64,000 nt of DNA from Warburgia ugandensis (GCA_035236585.1 CP141126.1:64643414-64707413); one strand, 5' to 3'; positions 1 to 11,605 are shown, numbered from the stretch's first letter. Program-made: numbers and translations. The notes: a model not told the origin generated them from the letters alone.

Positions 1-224
1 GAGACTCTATTGGATTTTCAATAAGAATGTGGCATTCATTCCTCTGAAAATCCTTATTTTTTGCTATTTTTTGCAAAGAAAGAAAGAAATGACACTCAGA
101 TTTTTAAGGTCTTCTTATGAAACTTATTTTTTGCTGTTTGGTTTTTAAATAGTTTTTCAAACTTAGGGCCCCACAATTGCAATAGATTTTATGAAAAAGT
201 GTTAGAAATACTCGGGATGTAACA
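1..224 (+). repeat. 3' end of an old LTR (element A1)
   Basis: The stretch ends in GATGTAACA and is followed after one base by an initiator-Met primer site, as at the 3' end of a Ty3/Gypsy 5' LTR. Its start (GAGACTCTATTGGATTTTC) resembles 15713-15770 on the same strand and, in reverse, 23885-23935 and 36015-36060, so this LTR family recurs four times in the window. The LTR's 5' part lies outside the window. Confidence 0.75.
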
Positions 225-225
225 G

Positions 226-239
226 TTGGTATCAGAGCC
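226..239 (+). other. Primer binding site, initiator-Met tRNA (A1, first copy)
   Basis: TTGGTATCAGAGCC matches the complement of the plant initiator-Met tRNA 3' end, the usual primer for Ty3/Gypsy chromoviruses. It lies one base after the LTR end. Confidence 0.9.
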
Positions 240-460
240 ATTTCACTTCGTGATGATGGGCTAGCCCCTTGTGGTTTGTGTTGACACAGGTTCCCTAAGG
301 GCCCCACCTTTGGAAAGAAAGAAATGACACTCAGATTTTTAAGGTCTTCTTATGAAACTTGTTTTTTGCTGTTTGGTTTCTAAATAGTTTTTCAAACTTA
401 GGGCCCCACAATTGCAATAGATTTTATGAAAAAGTGTTAGAAAAACCCGGGATGTAACAA

Positions 461-474
461 TTGGTATCAGAGCC
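461..474 (+). other. Primer binding site, initiator-Met tRNA (A1, duplicated copy)
   Basis: Same TTGGTATCAGAGCC sequence as at 226, carried by the second copy of the 235-bp duplication, so this element remnant has two primer sites in a row. Confidence 0.88.
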
Positions 475-547
475 ATTTTCCTTCGTGATGATGGGCTAGC
501 CACTTGTGGTTTGTGTTGACACAGGTTCCCTAAGGAGGGAAGAGGGG

Positions 548-2149
548 GCCTGTCGACTTGGTCGGGCCTGGTGGGCAGTCCTAAGTGGGGCATCAAGCTA
601 CAGGATGTCTGCTTAAGGGCATCTACTATGGGTAACCTTGAGAGTTAGTCTCACATTACCTGAGGAGTGGGAGTTGTGCTAATTGTAAGAGTTCTGAGGA
701 ACTCTCTCGAGGCCTAGTCACTCCTTTCACAACCAATCCTACATGTTCAAAAGTCATATATAGTCAATCAAGAGAGAATGAATTGTCTAAATATGAGTTA
801 TATGAAGACAATGTTGATGAATGTAAAAACAGATGCAACCTACGAGGGTTGGCAAGTTCTAAGAAGATAATAGATTTTTACTTCTGGTATGACTAAGAGG
901 AGTACTCTTATGAAATTAGTATAGTTTTTAAAGTAAGGAACAATAGTATAAAAACTTGGTCAGTTGATGGATCTATTCGCATGGGTGACCTTTTGAGGAT
1001 TCAAGTTCTAATTTTGATTATGAGTATCAGCCTTTGAAGATCATGATAACTATTGCACAATAATATTTTTAATAAAATGAAAAAGATAGCAAGAAATAGT
1101 CACAATGGAGGAGAACTCGGGAAAATTAAGAAAATTACAACATTAGTTTGTACATGTAGTGGATACACTCAATGGATTAAATTTTAGTATTATGAAAATC
1201 AACAATAGTTTGACCTACTTATATAAATGAATTATTGATCAAACTGGTGAAAACAAGTTATTCCTTTTATATATAGAAATACTGACAGCTAGTTATCATT
1301 GAGAAGTAAATAACTATTTATTCTTGAGGGTTCTAGTTATGACTTGGTGGTGCATGATGCTTAAAGAATATAACCACTATTTTATAAGGATGATTATTAA
1401 ATGATGAGAAAGATCAGTTGATGAGTGGAGAATTAAAGCAAGAATATAGAAAATTTAGTGAATAAGTTCAAATTCGAATTTGAACAGTATGTATAAACTT
1501 TTGGAAAGACTTGACAACTATTATAATAACAATAGTATGAGAATAATGATGAAGGATTAGAAATGATTACAATTAATGAGAACTTGAGAAAGTTTAGAGA
1601 AGTATTGTATTAACCTAAACTTGAAGTGGATCTATTTGACGAATAATTGTAGTATAGTGAAAATCATTGAAATTTTGATGAAATAGATCCTAATGTTCTT
1701 ATGGATGAATTTTTTGAGCTATGAGCTGAAAAGTTAATGAGATCTTGTGCATACAAAAATATTGATAGTCATATATTAGGGAGAAGTGAATGTTTATGAA
1801 TTATTGTGAGGATTTTAATTATGATTTGAAGTGCATATTGCCTAGAGGACATTGTAGCTATTTTAGAAGAATAATTATTAAATAGTGATGATTGCATAAT
1901 GAATCAATTGGGGGGAAAGACAGATGAAGTGAATGGGGCAAAATGAAATTGATTAAAATTAATTTACATTCAACATTGATAGTGATGATATTGTGGTTTC
2001 TAATAATGAAGGTTATTATGAAAGATTAGTTTCAAAGGATGTGAGATTGATAGAGTTGCAATTGATTTTGACTAATATGACTATGAAATAATTCATTAGT
2101 TATAAGAAATGAAATGGTAGAAGTAAAGGCAGTGAAAATGTAATTATGG
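548..2149 (+). pseudogene. Decayed leader/gag region of A1
   Basis: No open frame of useful length remains. Position between the primer site and a recognisable gag zinc knuckle implies 5' leader and gag. Two similar blocks about 480 bases apart can be seen (around 1165-1420 and 1648-1910; both contain GAGAAGT and a TTATGA-TTGG/TTGA-TGCAT pattern), suggesting an old imperfect tandem duplication. The text is A-rich with many stops, so I cannot place a gag start codon. Confidence 0.45.
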
Positions 2150-2570
2150 GGATTCTAATGATGATCATTAAGAGGATGTGTTCCTTACTGAGACTTTTAT
2201 CTAGAAGGCTCTTGGAAAGGCCAGTAATGATCAGTATCTATGCCTAATGAGCCATTGATGATATAGAGTGAGTTGTCTACTTTAAAGCAAAGTGAGCAAA
2301 CAGTTCAACAGTATTTGAACTGGTTTATAGGCTAGAGAGGTGTATTACTTGTAAGGACAAGTACCTGGATAGTTATGTTGTTGAGGTCGTAGACTGCCAT
2401 AATAGTGGCAATAGTATCAACAACCACCATTATAGTGGCAATCCTTTAGATACTTTGACTGTGGTGAGTCAGTGCATTTCTCTAGAGACTATCCTAGAGG
2501 ACAGCCAGGTAGACAGACTAATATTGAAAATAGGGCAAAGTTGGCCCCACATTAGTAGCGATGAGTTTCT
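2150..2570 (+). pseudogene. gag C-terminal remnant with zinc knuckle (A1)
   Basis: Translation gives gag-like text (LKQSEQTVQQY) at about 2282-2320 and, at 2451-2501, a CCHC-type knuckle reading YFDCGESVHFSRDYP. The second Cys and the His survive, but the first and last metal ligands are Tyr instead of Cys, which fits G-to-A change of TGT/TGC codons. In live elements this domain binds genomic RNA in the particle. Frames shift repeatedly, so this is a dead copy. Confidence 0.7.
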
Positions 2571-3480
2571 ATTATTACTTCAAGGCAAGCACATGCCTCT
2601 AACCAGGTGGTGGAAATTATTATCCTAATTATTGGTAGGCATGCTATGATCATCTTTGATCCAGGATCCAATAATTCCTTCATTCATATGTTTTTGCATC
2701 ATACTAGACATGCCTGTCTAATTGTTATCCTTGTCTGTTTGATATTATGACTCTGGTGGGAGAGTTATTTGAGATTAATGAATACCTTCTAGAAACATCT
2801 ATGAACATAGTAAGGTAGATAATAAATGATGATTTCATACTACTCGATAGGGTTGATTGTGAAGTCATACTTGGGGTGGAATGGCTAGTTACTTATTGGA
2901 AGATAGTTAAATGTGATTAGGAGAAGGTTACTATTAGTATACCTGTACAACAAGTGAACAATGGAGGATAGTGAGCGACCACAGATTTAGTACAAAGATG
3001 ACATGCAAGAGTTCATAGCCTTGTCTGAGGAGCTTTCATGATTTTGCCACAAGAGATTGATTTTGATGTGGATTTGACATCAAGTATAGTGTTACTTTCT
3101 AGAACGCCATTGGAATGACACCATTTGAGCCAGCAAGGCTCCAGCTATATGAGCTTTTGATAAGGGTTTTAATAGGCATAGTGGGTATTCATAAAGTGCA
3201 TGAGTCCTCTTCATGAGAAGAGAAATAGATCCTTATTATATGCACAGATCGGCATTTGTTCGATAGCACCCCAATGGACAACCAATATTCTTTATTGTTT
3301 TTTGATGATCCACTTTGTATGATGTATGGTATTTTTTTATATTGAATTGAGGTTTGGCTATCACCAGCCAAGGATTATGAGGAAAATGTCTTTAAGACTA
3401 TTTTAGGACTCGTTATGATTACTGCCCTAGTGCTCCTTACTACCATGGTGTTCTTGAAATAGGTGTTTATTGAGTGTTCT
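2571..3480 (+). pseudogene. Protease and reverse transcriptase remnant (A1)
   Basis: The aspartic protease motif is at 2655-2687 as FDPGSNNSFIH, where the usual DTG/DSG active-site triplet has become DPG. The conserved block before RT is readable at 2854-2886 (DCEVILGVEWL). RT begins around 3045-3170, with recognisable PLEMTPFEPARLQLYELL in place of the usual [14 protein letters not shown] second RT block (GYHQPRI) is at about 3355 and traces of the following block reach about 3470. The rest of RT, RNase H and integrase are deleted, because LTR sequence follows directly. Confidence 0.7.
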
Positions 3481-4355
3481 AGAACATTGAATTAATTAGG
3501 ATATGGCAAAAATTGAAAGATCCAGATGAAAATTTATAAAATTATCTGAATAGTTCAACTGGATAGAAGAGTAATAAAGACCTGACAATGTCTATTTGGT
3601 GATCAAATGCCACCATTGTGCACCCTGGCCTTTGTTAAGTACATATACTCTAAAATTTTACAATTAGGGTTCTGATTTTAGGAAACTGGTGGATTGTAAG
3701 AAATCTGACAGTTCAATCTGAACTGTGAGATTTTGTTTAGATGAATAATCTAATATGAAAATTGTGAGACACTTAGACATGAAGCCCCCATTTATAATGT
3801 AAATGCAACTTGAAAAGAGCATTAAAAGTAAATTTTATACACCATATAGATTTAAGCATGATTTAGATGCTTATATGATTCTATGTTGATAGGGGGATTT
3901 GGACGTTGGGTGTATGACATAGTTTTAGGTGTGAATTGACCAAATTGAAGTTAAGTTTAAAGCTAAACCTAATAGGGAAGAACTTGTGGAAATTTTGCAA
4001 AGGAGGTAGGTAGTTTTAACATTGATATGTGTTTGTGAAACATGAAAACTATTAATAACTACTCAGTCATATTTGAAAATGCTTAAGATTTGGAATTATG
4101 ATATTCCTGATTTATGCATTTAACATATTTGTATTTCATGCAACTTATTGGTTTGGAATGCCGTGTTGTTTTACTATCAAATTGGAAACTTATGCATGAA
4201 AACATATTTGAAATTTCATCTACTTCATGAATTATGAATGATGAGGAATACAGAATCCTGGCTATATTGTATCTTGAGATTTAAATTGCATGATTTCATT
4301 AATGCATGAATTTCTATGGTTTTATATGCTATGAAGGCATGTAATGATTCCTAGT
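3481..4355 (+). repeat. Truncated 3' LTR of A1, first part
   Basis: About 3590-3660 (GATCAAATGCCACCATTGTG) matches 16383-16445 and other LTR-A copies. The LTR's 5' end and most of pol are missing. The sequence is cut at 4355 by insertion of element B and resumes at 14283. Confidence 0.6.
4351..4355. repeat. Target-site duplication CTAGT, left copy (element B)
   Basis: CTAGT directly precedes the TG of the left LTR and is repeated at 14278-14282 directly after the terminal CA of the right LTR. This defines the exact ends of B. Confidence 0.93.
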
Positions 4356-4771
4356 TGTAATGACTCCATTTTTGTAACCTTGAAATCCCATGTTCACTTT
4401 TTGAGATAAGGGTATTTTGGTCATTTCACTGTTCACCCTAAATAGACCCAGAAATTTGGTCCTTATAATGGTACCCTTAGGTGCGTCTCGGAAAAAAGAA
4501 TCCAACAAGACCAGAATCACCCAAAACGGAGTCAAAATGAGCAAGTTATGGCCCTTTGAAGTTCAAGGGAAAATTGTAATTAAATTTAAAATGAATTGGT
4601 CTGAGAAAACAGGGACCCGTTTTGATACGGGCACCCCCTTCTTCCCAAACATACTGCATCACCAACATTCTAGAATGTCGGTATGCAAGGGGGAAACCAC
4701 TGCCATTCTGGAGGTTTCTCCACCGCCATTCCATGGCGGTGGAAACCCCCCTCCAGAACCCTCCTTAAGCT

Positions 4772-4780
4772 CTATAAATA
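4772..4780 (+). promoter_or_regulatory. TATA box of B 5' LTR
   Basis: CTATAAATA lies about 415 bases into the LTR, in a GC-richer setting, and is kept at 12022-12030 in the 3' LTR. This is where retrotransposon transcription would begin, roughly 30 bases downstream. The start site itself is inferred. Confidence 0.7.
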
Positions 4781-4979
4781 GAGCTCTTGGGCACCTCCAA
4801 TGGCAGCCCAAAACCCTGGAAAAAACCAATCTTGGAGTTGTAGGCAAGAGGAGAAACCGTGAAAAATACCCAACCACGAACCAGGTACGCCTTAAACAAC
4901 TCCAAGCCCATCTCCCCCCTCAGTCTTAGGTTGAAAGTCCCTAAGTTTTTGCATGAGAAACCATGCAAAACGGGGCTCT

Positions 4980-5400
4980 ATGGAGCCACAACAAACCCAG
5001 GGCAGGTGCCTGGGGCGTTCTAGTTCGACAGGGTCAAACCAGGGCGTCCCGAGGATGCCCAGGTCACTATAGAACCAAAACGCACCCAGTGCGTTAAAGG
5101 GCAATCGACGGGCGCGTCTGTGGACGCACCCGCAAACGAGAAAAGGGGCGGAAGCCTGGTGCATCGGCAGACGCGTCCTGTGGGGCACGCGCCGCTGACG
5201 CGAGACGCACTAGCGTCCTGGGCGCCCGCCTCATGTGGGCCTGCAACGGTGATGCCGCGCGTTCAGCGTAAGCGGAACGCGTAGCCTAATGACGCCCGGG
5301 AGCATGCGACCGCACATGCGGGCCGGTCGCTGCTCGTCCGGGACGCAAGTGCGTCCCAAGAGCGGTGATGCAGGGCCCGTTTTGGGCCTTCTATGTATTC
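4980..5400 (+). other. CpG-rich block in B LTR
   Basis: Dense CpG words (GACGC, GCGTC, ACGCG) stand out from the AT-rich surroundings. The matching block in the 3' LTR (about 12230-12640) has lost many CpGs to TG or CA. It lies downstream of the TATA box, so it would be in the transcribed leader. Confidence 0.7.
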
Positions 5401-7035
5401 TTAACACTAAAATACTCATAACTTGAGTTCTAGGACTCCAATTGAGGCGCCGCTAGAGGCGTTGTGTCCGTATCGATGGCGCGGACACCCCCAAATCATA
5501 AAATCCCTTATCAACCCCTATCTAAGGCTGGAATAACCCTTAAACCATGATAGTGGCGTGCGGCCACTAAACCTTTGCAAACCTGACTATACCAAGGCCC
5601 AGTTAGGGACCTTAGGAGGCCCTTAGGTATGAGAATGAATCCTTAATGCCTAAGTAGTGAGGTAAACTATTCTAGAACCTATAGAAATAGGCCAAGCTAA
5701 CCTTTTTCCCCTAAACCATGTCCAGGAACGTATGAGGACAAGGGGACTAATGCGATCAAACCAGGTAGGTGTCCTATCGCTACTAGACTTTTAAAAAGAA
5801 CCCATGATGCTTTGAGAATGCATGTTTTGAGTCATGGTTGCTTTTTTAATGCATGTTTTAAGTTTTTAAGTTACATGTCCTGTCTTTATGCGTATATCAT
5901 ATAAACTTATGTTACATCCTTATGCACATGACCTGTTTAGCATGAATTGATTTCATAAATGAACTTAGCATGCATATGAAAGACACATTCCTCATATATT
6001 GCCAAGGCATGTGTTACATGCATAGACATGTTTTGAGAAAGGATTCTTGTCTGCATGATACATGCATAGACATGTTTTAAAAAAAAAAAGGTTCTTGCCT
6101 ACTTGATAGTGTATGATTTGGGCTAATAAGCTCGTAGGCGCTATGCTGAGAGCTTCGGGGTGGCCTCCCAGCCTCTACCACTATAGCTGGAAAGGGTACC
6201 ACGCCAAAAAGGCTTGTCCTCACTTCGATTGCTATGGTGAATGAGGACTACCACTGGAGGTGTCACGGCACCCGTCGAAGTGTCATGCCCCATGGAGGCT
6301 ATGACCAATAGTCCCTAGGTACCCAGGGACCACAAGGCGCTGAGGTCGTGGGCATAGTGTGCCCTATGTTTTTGAGGATTTACTTGCATGCATATGGCAT
6401 GACATGAGTATGGTCAACCATAGATCCATGAGTTGGATTCAGTTGAGCATCTTATGCATATCATAGTATATGTTTATGATATCTATGTTACTTTTGACTT
6501 GGATTATGCAAATTCTTTAAGTCGTCAGTATTCTACTTTGACAATGGCTTTTAATATCGATATTGAACATGAGTGTCCAAACATGCACATGGTTTAAAGA
6601 ACATATGGTTTAAAACATAGCATGCATTGTAAAACTAGTAGTGATAGACTCCTACTAAGTATAGTGTATACTCACCCAATCCTTAATATCTTTCAGATAC
6701 AAGTAGACACTTAAGGATAGGATACACCCATGACAGAGAACATCCAAATTAAGTACAAGTAACAAGTAAGTAAACCCCTACCTTATCTTTTAGTGAATGT
6801 TACTTGATTGTAGTTACTCTCTGTAGTTGGGGCTGTGACTAACACTTTGTTGGGAATAGAGTTGATTTAAAACTATGCCATGGCTATATGATTTGAAAAT
6901 GTATTTTGACACTCAAGGTTTTATATGAAAGATGGCTTTCCAAAACAAAATATTTTCATGCATTTCATATTTGTAAAGCAAGAGATCTCGCCTTTTTTAT
7001 GAAATTTGCATCATATGAAACTTGGGTCGTCACAG

Positions 7036-7049
7036 TTGGTATCAGAGCC
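7036..7049 (+). other. Primer binding site of B (initiator-Met tRNA)
   Basis: TTGGTATCAGAGCC, one base after the LTR end; same primer type as A1 and C. Confidence 0.93.
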
Positions 7050-7175
7050 CGGTTTGACATTACTCACAACCCAGTTATGAGGAGAATAACTTATAATCAA
7101 GTTTCATCCATGAATGATTAAGGGGTAATATGATAACACATACTAAGGTCTTATGAATTACCTTGTGATTTACAT

Positions 7176-8255
7176 ATGCCTAGAAAGAAAGTAAGCAATG
7201 CTCCAAGACCTAAAGCCCCACCAGTGGACTCCACTAGGTCGGGCAATGGGATGGCTGAATTATTCCAGTGATTCCTACAGCATATGGAACAATACATGAG
7301 TAATCAACAAACCCAAACCCCTACCACACGAGATTCTTCCCCTGATAAAGCAATAGATAAGACTGAGGTTCAATTAGAAAGGTTTCAGAAATTAGCTCCC
7401 TCATTCACAGGAGAAGATGAAGCATCTACAGTTGAAAATTGGTTAATTGATATTGAACATCTACAGCTAAAAAATGGTTAATTGATATTGAAAAGATATT
7501 TAAAGCCATGAACATAGCTGAAGAAAGAAAGGTACTTGTGGCCACATTTGTGTTTATGGGAGAGGCTACCTTTTGGTGGGAAACAACGGAAAGGACTTAT
7601 TTTGACCAGCAAGAAACAATAGGATGGGAAGAATTTAAAAAGGTCTTTAATGACAAATATTATCCTAAACACGTAAGAAAATAGAAGAAAAAAGAATTTA
7701 TGAAATTAGAACATGGAAACATGACTGTCCAACAGTATGAAAATAAATTCATGAGCTTCCGAAGATTTGCACCACATGCTTGTGCTAATGAGGAAGACAC
7801 GGTGGAAAGATTTGTAGATGGGCTCAACCCATGACTCAGGAACAGAGTTCTAGGTTTCCAACCTTCCACTGTAGCCAAAGCGGTAGAGATGGCCTCCCTA
7901 AACGAAAAAGATTATCAAAGGAATTAGGCGATAAAGGAAACTAAGAACACCAATACCATGAGAAATAAAGGAAAGAGACCATTTTAGTCATCGAACCCAG
8001 GCCACCTTTCAAGAAGTCGTTTGAAAACACAGGAAGAAGACCAGACTGGAAGACATGCCTTAAGTGTAATAGGAATCATTCAGGCAAACCATGTCCCACT
8101 TTCAACATCACTTGCTATACTTGTGGAGAATTAGAACATCTTGCTAAGAATTGTCCTAAAAGGAAAGTTGAAGAGCGTAAAGAAGATCAGGTTCCAAAGA
8201 GCCAAGGATGTGTCTTTGCCCTCACTTCCAGTCAAGCCTAGGCTTCAAATGTAGT
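7176..8255 (+). pseudogene. gag of element B, broken
   Basis: The frame begins with ATG at 7176 (MPRKKVSNAPRPK), the first ATG in a good frame after the primer site. A TGA stop falls at 7269-7271. The gag core is readable from about 7380 (FQKLAPSFTGEDEAS) through FWWETTERTYFD near 7570 and YENKFMSFRRFAPHAC near 7740. A CCHC knuckle CYTCGELEHLAKNC is at about 8114-8155, here with all four ligands. A partial 35-bp duplication at 7441-7492 shifts the frame, and several codons have become TAG/TGA. Gag would form the particle and bind RNA; this copy cannot make it whole. Confidence 0.85.
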
Positions 8256-8699
8256 AGTTGAAGGTATTCTTTCTAACTATGATACACCTACTAAAGTTCT
8301 ATTCGATACAGGCTCCACTCATTCTTTCATATCCCGGGAGTTTGCATCAACCTTGGACATTATACCATAAGACCTGGACTTCACTCTAGAAGTTATGACT
8401 CCAATAGGCCAGGCACTTCCCACGTATTTTTATCTCCAGGATGTCCCCGTTTTGGTCAAAGATCACATCCCAATCTTATTCACTTAGATATGAATGATTT
8501 CGACGCCATCCTATGTATGGACTGGCTAGCCCTTCATCAAGCCTTTGTTGATTGCTGCCAGAAACGTGTCACTTTTACCCTACCTAATGGAGACACTTTC
8601 ACCCTCCAAGGAAGAAAGGATTATTCTGGAGCATGTGTTATTTCTGCCATGAAAGCAGTTAAGCACATTGCTCAGGGATGTCCCTTCTTCTTGACCAAG
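8256..8699 (+). pseudogene. Aspartic protease region of B
   Basis: The active-site motif [11 protein letters not shown] is at 8302-8334, with DTG intact, followed by the downstream block [15 protein letters not shown] at 8493-8537, the flap-to-RT linker typical of Ty3/Gypsy. Stops occur at about 8239, 8369 and 8486-8490. The open stretch from 8490 continues without a stop into RT. Confidence 0.82.
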
Positions 8700-9599
8700 A
8701 TTGAATTTGTCGAGAGTCCCCAACCAAAGCTAGAAGATGTCGAGGTAGTCCAAGAATTTCCTGACGTATTCCCTGAGGACTTACCAGGTCTACCTCCACC
8801 AAGAGAAATTGAGTTTACCATTGACCTTATACCCAGTACTTCCCCTATTTCCGAAGCTCCTTACCGAATGGCTCCTGCAGAACTAAAAGAATTGAAAACC
8901 CAGTTACAGGAACTACTTGACAAAGGGTTCATATGGCCTAGCGTATCTCTGTGGGGAGCTCCAGTCCTTTTTGTTAAGAAAAAGGATGGCTCCATGAGAT
9001 TGTGCATAGACTATCGAATGCTAAATAGGCTCACCATTAAGAATAAGTACCCCCTTCCCTGAATTGATGATCTTTTCGATCAACTTCAGTCAGCCAGAGT
9101 CTTCTCTAAGATTGATCTATGATCCAGCTACCATCAACTTCGAGTTAGAGAAGAAGATATCCCCAAGACAGCCTTCAGGACTCGATACGGCCATTATGAA
9201 TTCAAAGTGATGTCCTTTGGTTTAACTAATGCACCAGCTGCATTTATGGACCTCATGAATAGTGTTTGTGGATGATATCTTGATATATTCAGAAACTCCT
9301 GAAGACCATAAGGAACATCTAAGGATAACATTAAGCACCCTACGAGCACCAAGTTATATGCAAAATTCAGTAAGTGTGAGTTTTGGCTGGAAAAAGGTTA
9401 ATTTCTTAGGACACATTATTTCTCAAGATGGCATAGCAGTCGACCCGGCTAAGGTTGAATCAGTACAGAAATGGGAAAGACCTAAGACAATCACAGAAAT
9501 AAGAAGCTTCTTAGGACTTGCCAAATATTATAGAGATTCATCGAGGGTTTTTCACGAATTGCTTTACCTTTAACTAAGCTGACCAGGAAAGACACAAGA
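8700..9599 (+). pseudogene. Reverse transcriptase of B
   Basis: RT blocks appear in order: the [17 protein letters not shown] entry, [34 protein letters not shown] at about 8960-9017, [37 protein letters not shown], then FVDDILIYS (the YVDD catalytic box, as FVDD) at 9265-9291. Stops at 9061 and 9121 look like CGA-to-TGA changes. Part of the stretch between the block-D region and FVDD is missing around 9258. The polymerase is therefore inactive although its catalytic Asp pair survives. Confidence 0.88.
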
Positions 9600-10060
9600 T
9601 TTGAATGGAGTGATAAATGTGAGGAAAGCTTCCAAGAATTAAAGAGAAGGTTAACTACACCACCTATCCTTACCTTACCTTCAGGAAGTGGTGGATTTGA
9701 GATACACAGCGATGCCTCGCAACAAGGACTAGGCTACGTACTTATGCAACATGGGAAGGTAATTGCTTATGCTTCTCAGCAACTCAAGAAGCATGAAGTC
9801 AATTACCCGACCCATGACTTGGAATTAGCGGCCATAGTCTTTGCCTTGAGAATCTAGAGACATTATCTATATGGGGAAAAGTTTGAACTTTTCATAGATC
9901 ATAAATCTTAAATATATCTTTTCCCAACAAGAATTAAACATGTGACAAAGAAGATGGATGGAATACTTAAAAGACTATGACTTCTCCATTCATTATCACC
10001 CTGGAAAAGCTAATGTGGTAGCTGATGCATTAAGTAGAAAAACCCAAGGGATGTGTGCAA
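9600..10060 (+). pseudogene. RNase H region of B
   Basis: In the frame around 9690-9960 one reads [14 protein letters not shown], then [14 protein letters not shown] and FIDHKS. These are the Asp, Glu and Asp blocks of Ty3/Gypsy RNase H, which degrades the RNA strand during reverse transcription. A TAG (probably a former Trp codon) interrupts it near 9857 and a TAA near 9908. The end ([16 protein letters not shown]) is readable at 9996-10041. Confidence 0.82.
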
Positions 10061-10269
10061 GTTTATTTACCAAGAGATGGAAGCTATTATAAGAAGTAAT
10101 AACGTGGAAACCACACATAAGTAAGCGCAAGATCATTATGGCAGGTCTAATGATAAAGTCAGCTGTTAATGAAAAGGTTAAGCAAGCATAGCAAGGGGAT
10201 CCGGACATACAAGCTTTAATAGGAAAACCAGGGTTTACTAAAGGGGAAGATGGTAGCATTTACAAGTAA

Positions 10270-11250
10270 GGAAGATTAGTGGTACTAACTAATGAAGAAT
10301 TAAGACAAGAAATCTTAAAAGAGGCTCATCGGTCTAAGTATACTATACACCCGGGAGGAACTAAGATGTATCAAGACTTAAAGAGACAATATTGGTGGGA
10401 TGGTAAACATAGGGGAATTTGTGGCAAAGTGTCTAACATGTCAACAAGTAAAGGCAGAACATCAATGGCCTACAGCATTGTTACAACCCCTTGAGTTACC
10501 CGAATGGAAATGGGATCATATTACCATGGGCTTCATCGTAGGGTTACCCAGGACCTCTAAGGGTCAGGACATGATCTGGGTAATTGTTTATAGATTGACT
10601 AAGACAGCCGATTTCGTTCCTATGCGCCATACCCAATCCATTGACAGCCTATCTCAGCTATACATCAAAGAGATAGTGAGTTTACATGGCATACCCCTTA
10701 GTATCACTTCAGATAGGGATAGCCGCTTCACTTCACAACTCTGGAAGTCCATCCAAAAATCCTTAGGATCTTCCTTGAACTTTAGCACAGCTTTCCATCC
10801 ACAGACCGATGGACAGTCATAGCGCACGATCTAGATAGTTGAAGATATGTTGCGAGCTTGTGCCCTCGATTGGAAGCAAAGCTGGGATGAAAACCTGCCG
10901 CTAGTGGAGTTCGCATACAACAACAACTTTCAGTCAAGCATTGGCATGGCTCCGTACGAGGTGCTCTATGGGAGACCCTGTCGATCACCCACCAGTTGGA
11001 GTGAAGTTGGAGAGTCTAGGGTGCTACAGTCCGAGCTAGTGGAGCAATGCGCTGAGAAGGTCAAACTCATAAAGAAACGCCTCCTCACAGCTCAAAGCCG
11101 GCAAAAGAGCTATGCTGATCAAAGGAGGAGACCATTAGAATTTGACGTAGGAGAGCATGTTTTCCTGAAGATATCTCCCACTAAAGGAGTTATGCGGTTC
11201 GATATCAAAGCAAGATTAGTCCGCGTTACATAAGACCTTTTTGAAATCCT
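10270..11250 (+). pseudogene. Integrase of B, catalytic residues lost
   Basis: The N-terminal HHCC zinc domain is visible (EAHRSKYTIHPGGTKMYQDL, then a frameshift at about 10400, then AKCLTCQQVK). In the core the first catalytic Asp block reads MGFIVGLP (at about 10526), so Asp is replaced by Gly. The second block SDRDSRFTS near 10710 is intact. The block that should carry the Glu has a TAG directly after GQS at 10819. The conserved [20 protein letters not shown] and GRPCRSPT blocks follow. The product could not integrate DNA. Confidence 0.88.
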
Positions 11251-11257
11251 GGAGAAA

Positions 11258-11554
11258 GTGGCCTACAAGATCGCACTACCCCCTCAGCTATCTGAAGTGC
11301 ATAACGTATTCCATATATCTATGCTAAGGAGGTACGTGCCTGACCCTGCTCGTGTCATCACCCAAGTACCCGTGGAGTTGACAGAGGATCTCAAGCTGGA
11401 GACGAGACCAATTGAGAATCTGGATCATAAGAGTAAGAAGCTGTGGAACAATGACATACACTTAGTCAAAGTTTTGTGGAGAAATGCACACATGGAAGAA
11501 GAGACTTGGGAACCGGAGTCAGAAATGCAAGAAAAGTACCCCGAGATCTTTTGA
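11258..11554 (+). pseudogene. Integrase C-terminus and chromodomain of B
   Basis: [21 protein letters not shown] is the conserved segment after the GPY/F module. From about residue 55 it reads ENLDHKSKKLWNNDIHLVKV and ends WRNAHMEEETWEPESEMQEK..., the Group II chromodomain that marks chromoviruses and is thought to direct integration to heterochromatin. The stop is TGA at 11552-11554. The stretch is open, but a stop at 11231 and upstream breaks separate it from the rest of pol. Confidence 0.85.
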
Positions 11555-11568
11555 CTATATATATTGTA

Positions 11569-11605
11569 GAATTTCGGGGGCGAAATTCCCCTAAGGTGGT
11601 AAGAA
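11569..11605 (+). other. Polypurine tract region of B
   Basis: AATTTCGGGGGCGAAATT followed by a purine-rich AAGGTGGTAAGAA abuts the TG of the 3' LTR. It corresponds to the better kept tract of element C at 59266-59302. Confidence 0.8.

Larger units (their letters stand above)
78..547. repeat. 235-bp tandem duplication across the LTR/primer-site junction
   Basis: Positions 78-300 recur at 313-535 with few changes. For example, GACACTCAGA is at 91 and 326, and the primer site is at 226 and 461. The unit holds the last part of the LTR, the primer site and about 60 bases of leader. The copies are joined by a short GC-rich linker at 301-312. Confidence 0.9.
4356..7034 (+). repeat. 5' LTR of element B
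   Basis: It starts TGTAATGACTCC and ends GTCGTCACA, followed by one base and the primer site. A TATA box lies at 4772-4780, and a CpG-rich block follows at about 4980-5400. The element-family 3' motif (ATACTCACCC...TTTCAGATAC) is at about 6669-6703. Apparent open frames inside it (for example 4417-4929) are not conserved coding sequence. Confidence 0.93.

Noticed and set aside
4417..5419. Open frames of 60-170 codons on both strands in B's 5' LTR (also 11912-12731 in the 3' LTR)
   Set aside because: They overlap on both strands in a GC-rich LTR block, differ between the two LTRs by shifts and stops, and show no domain.
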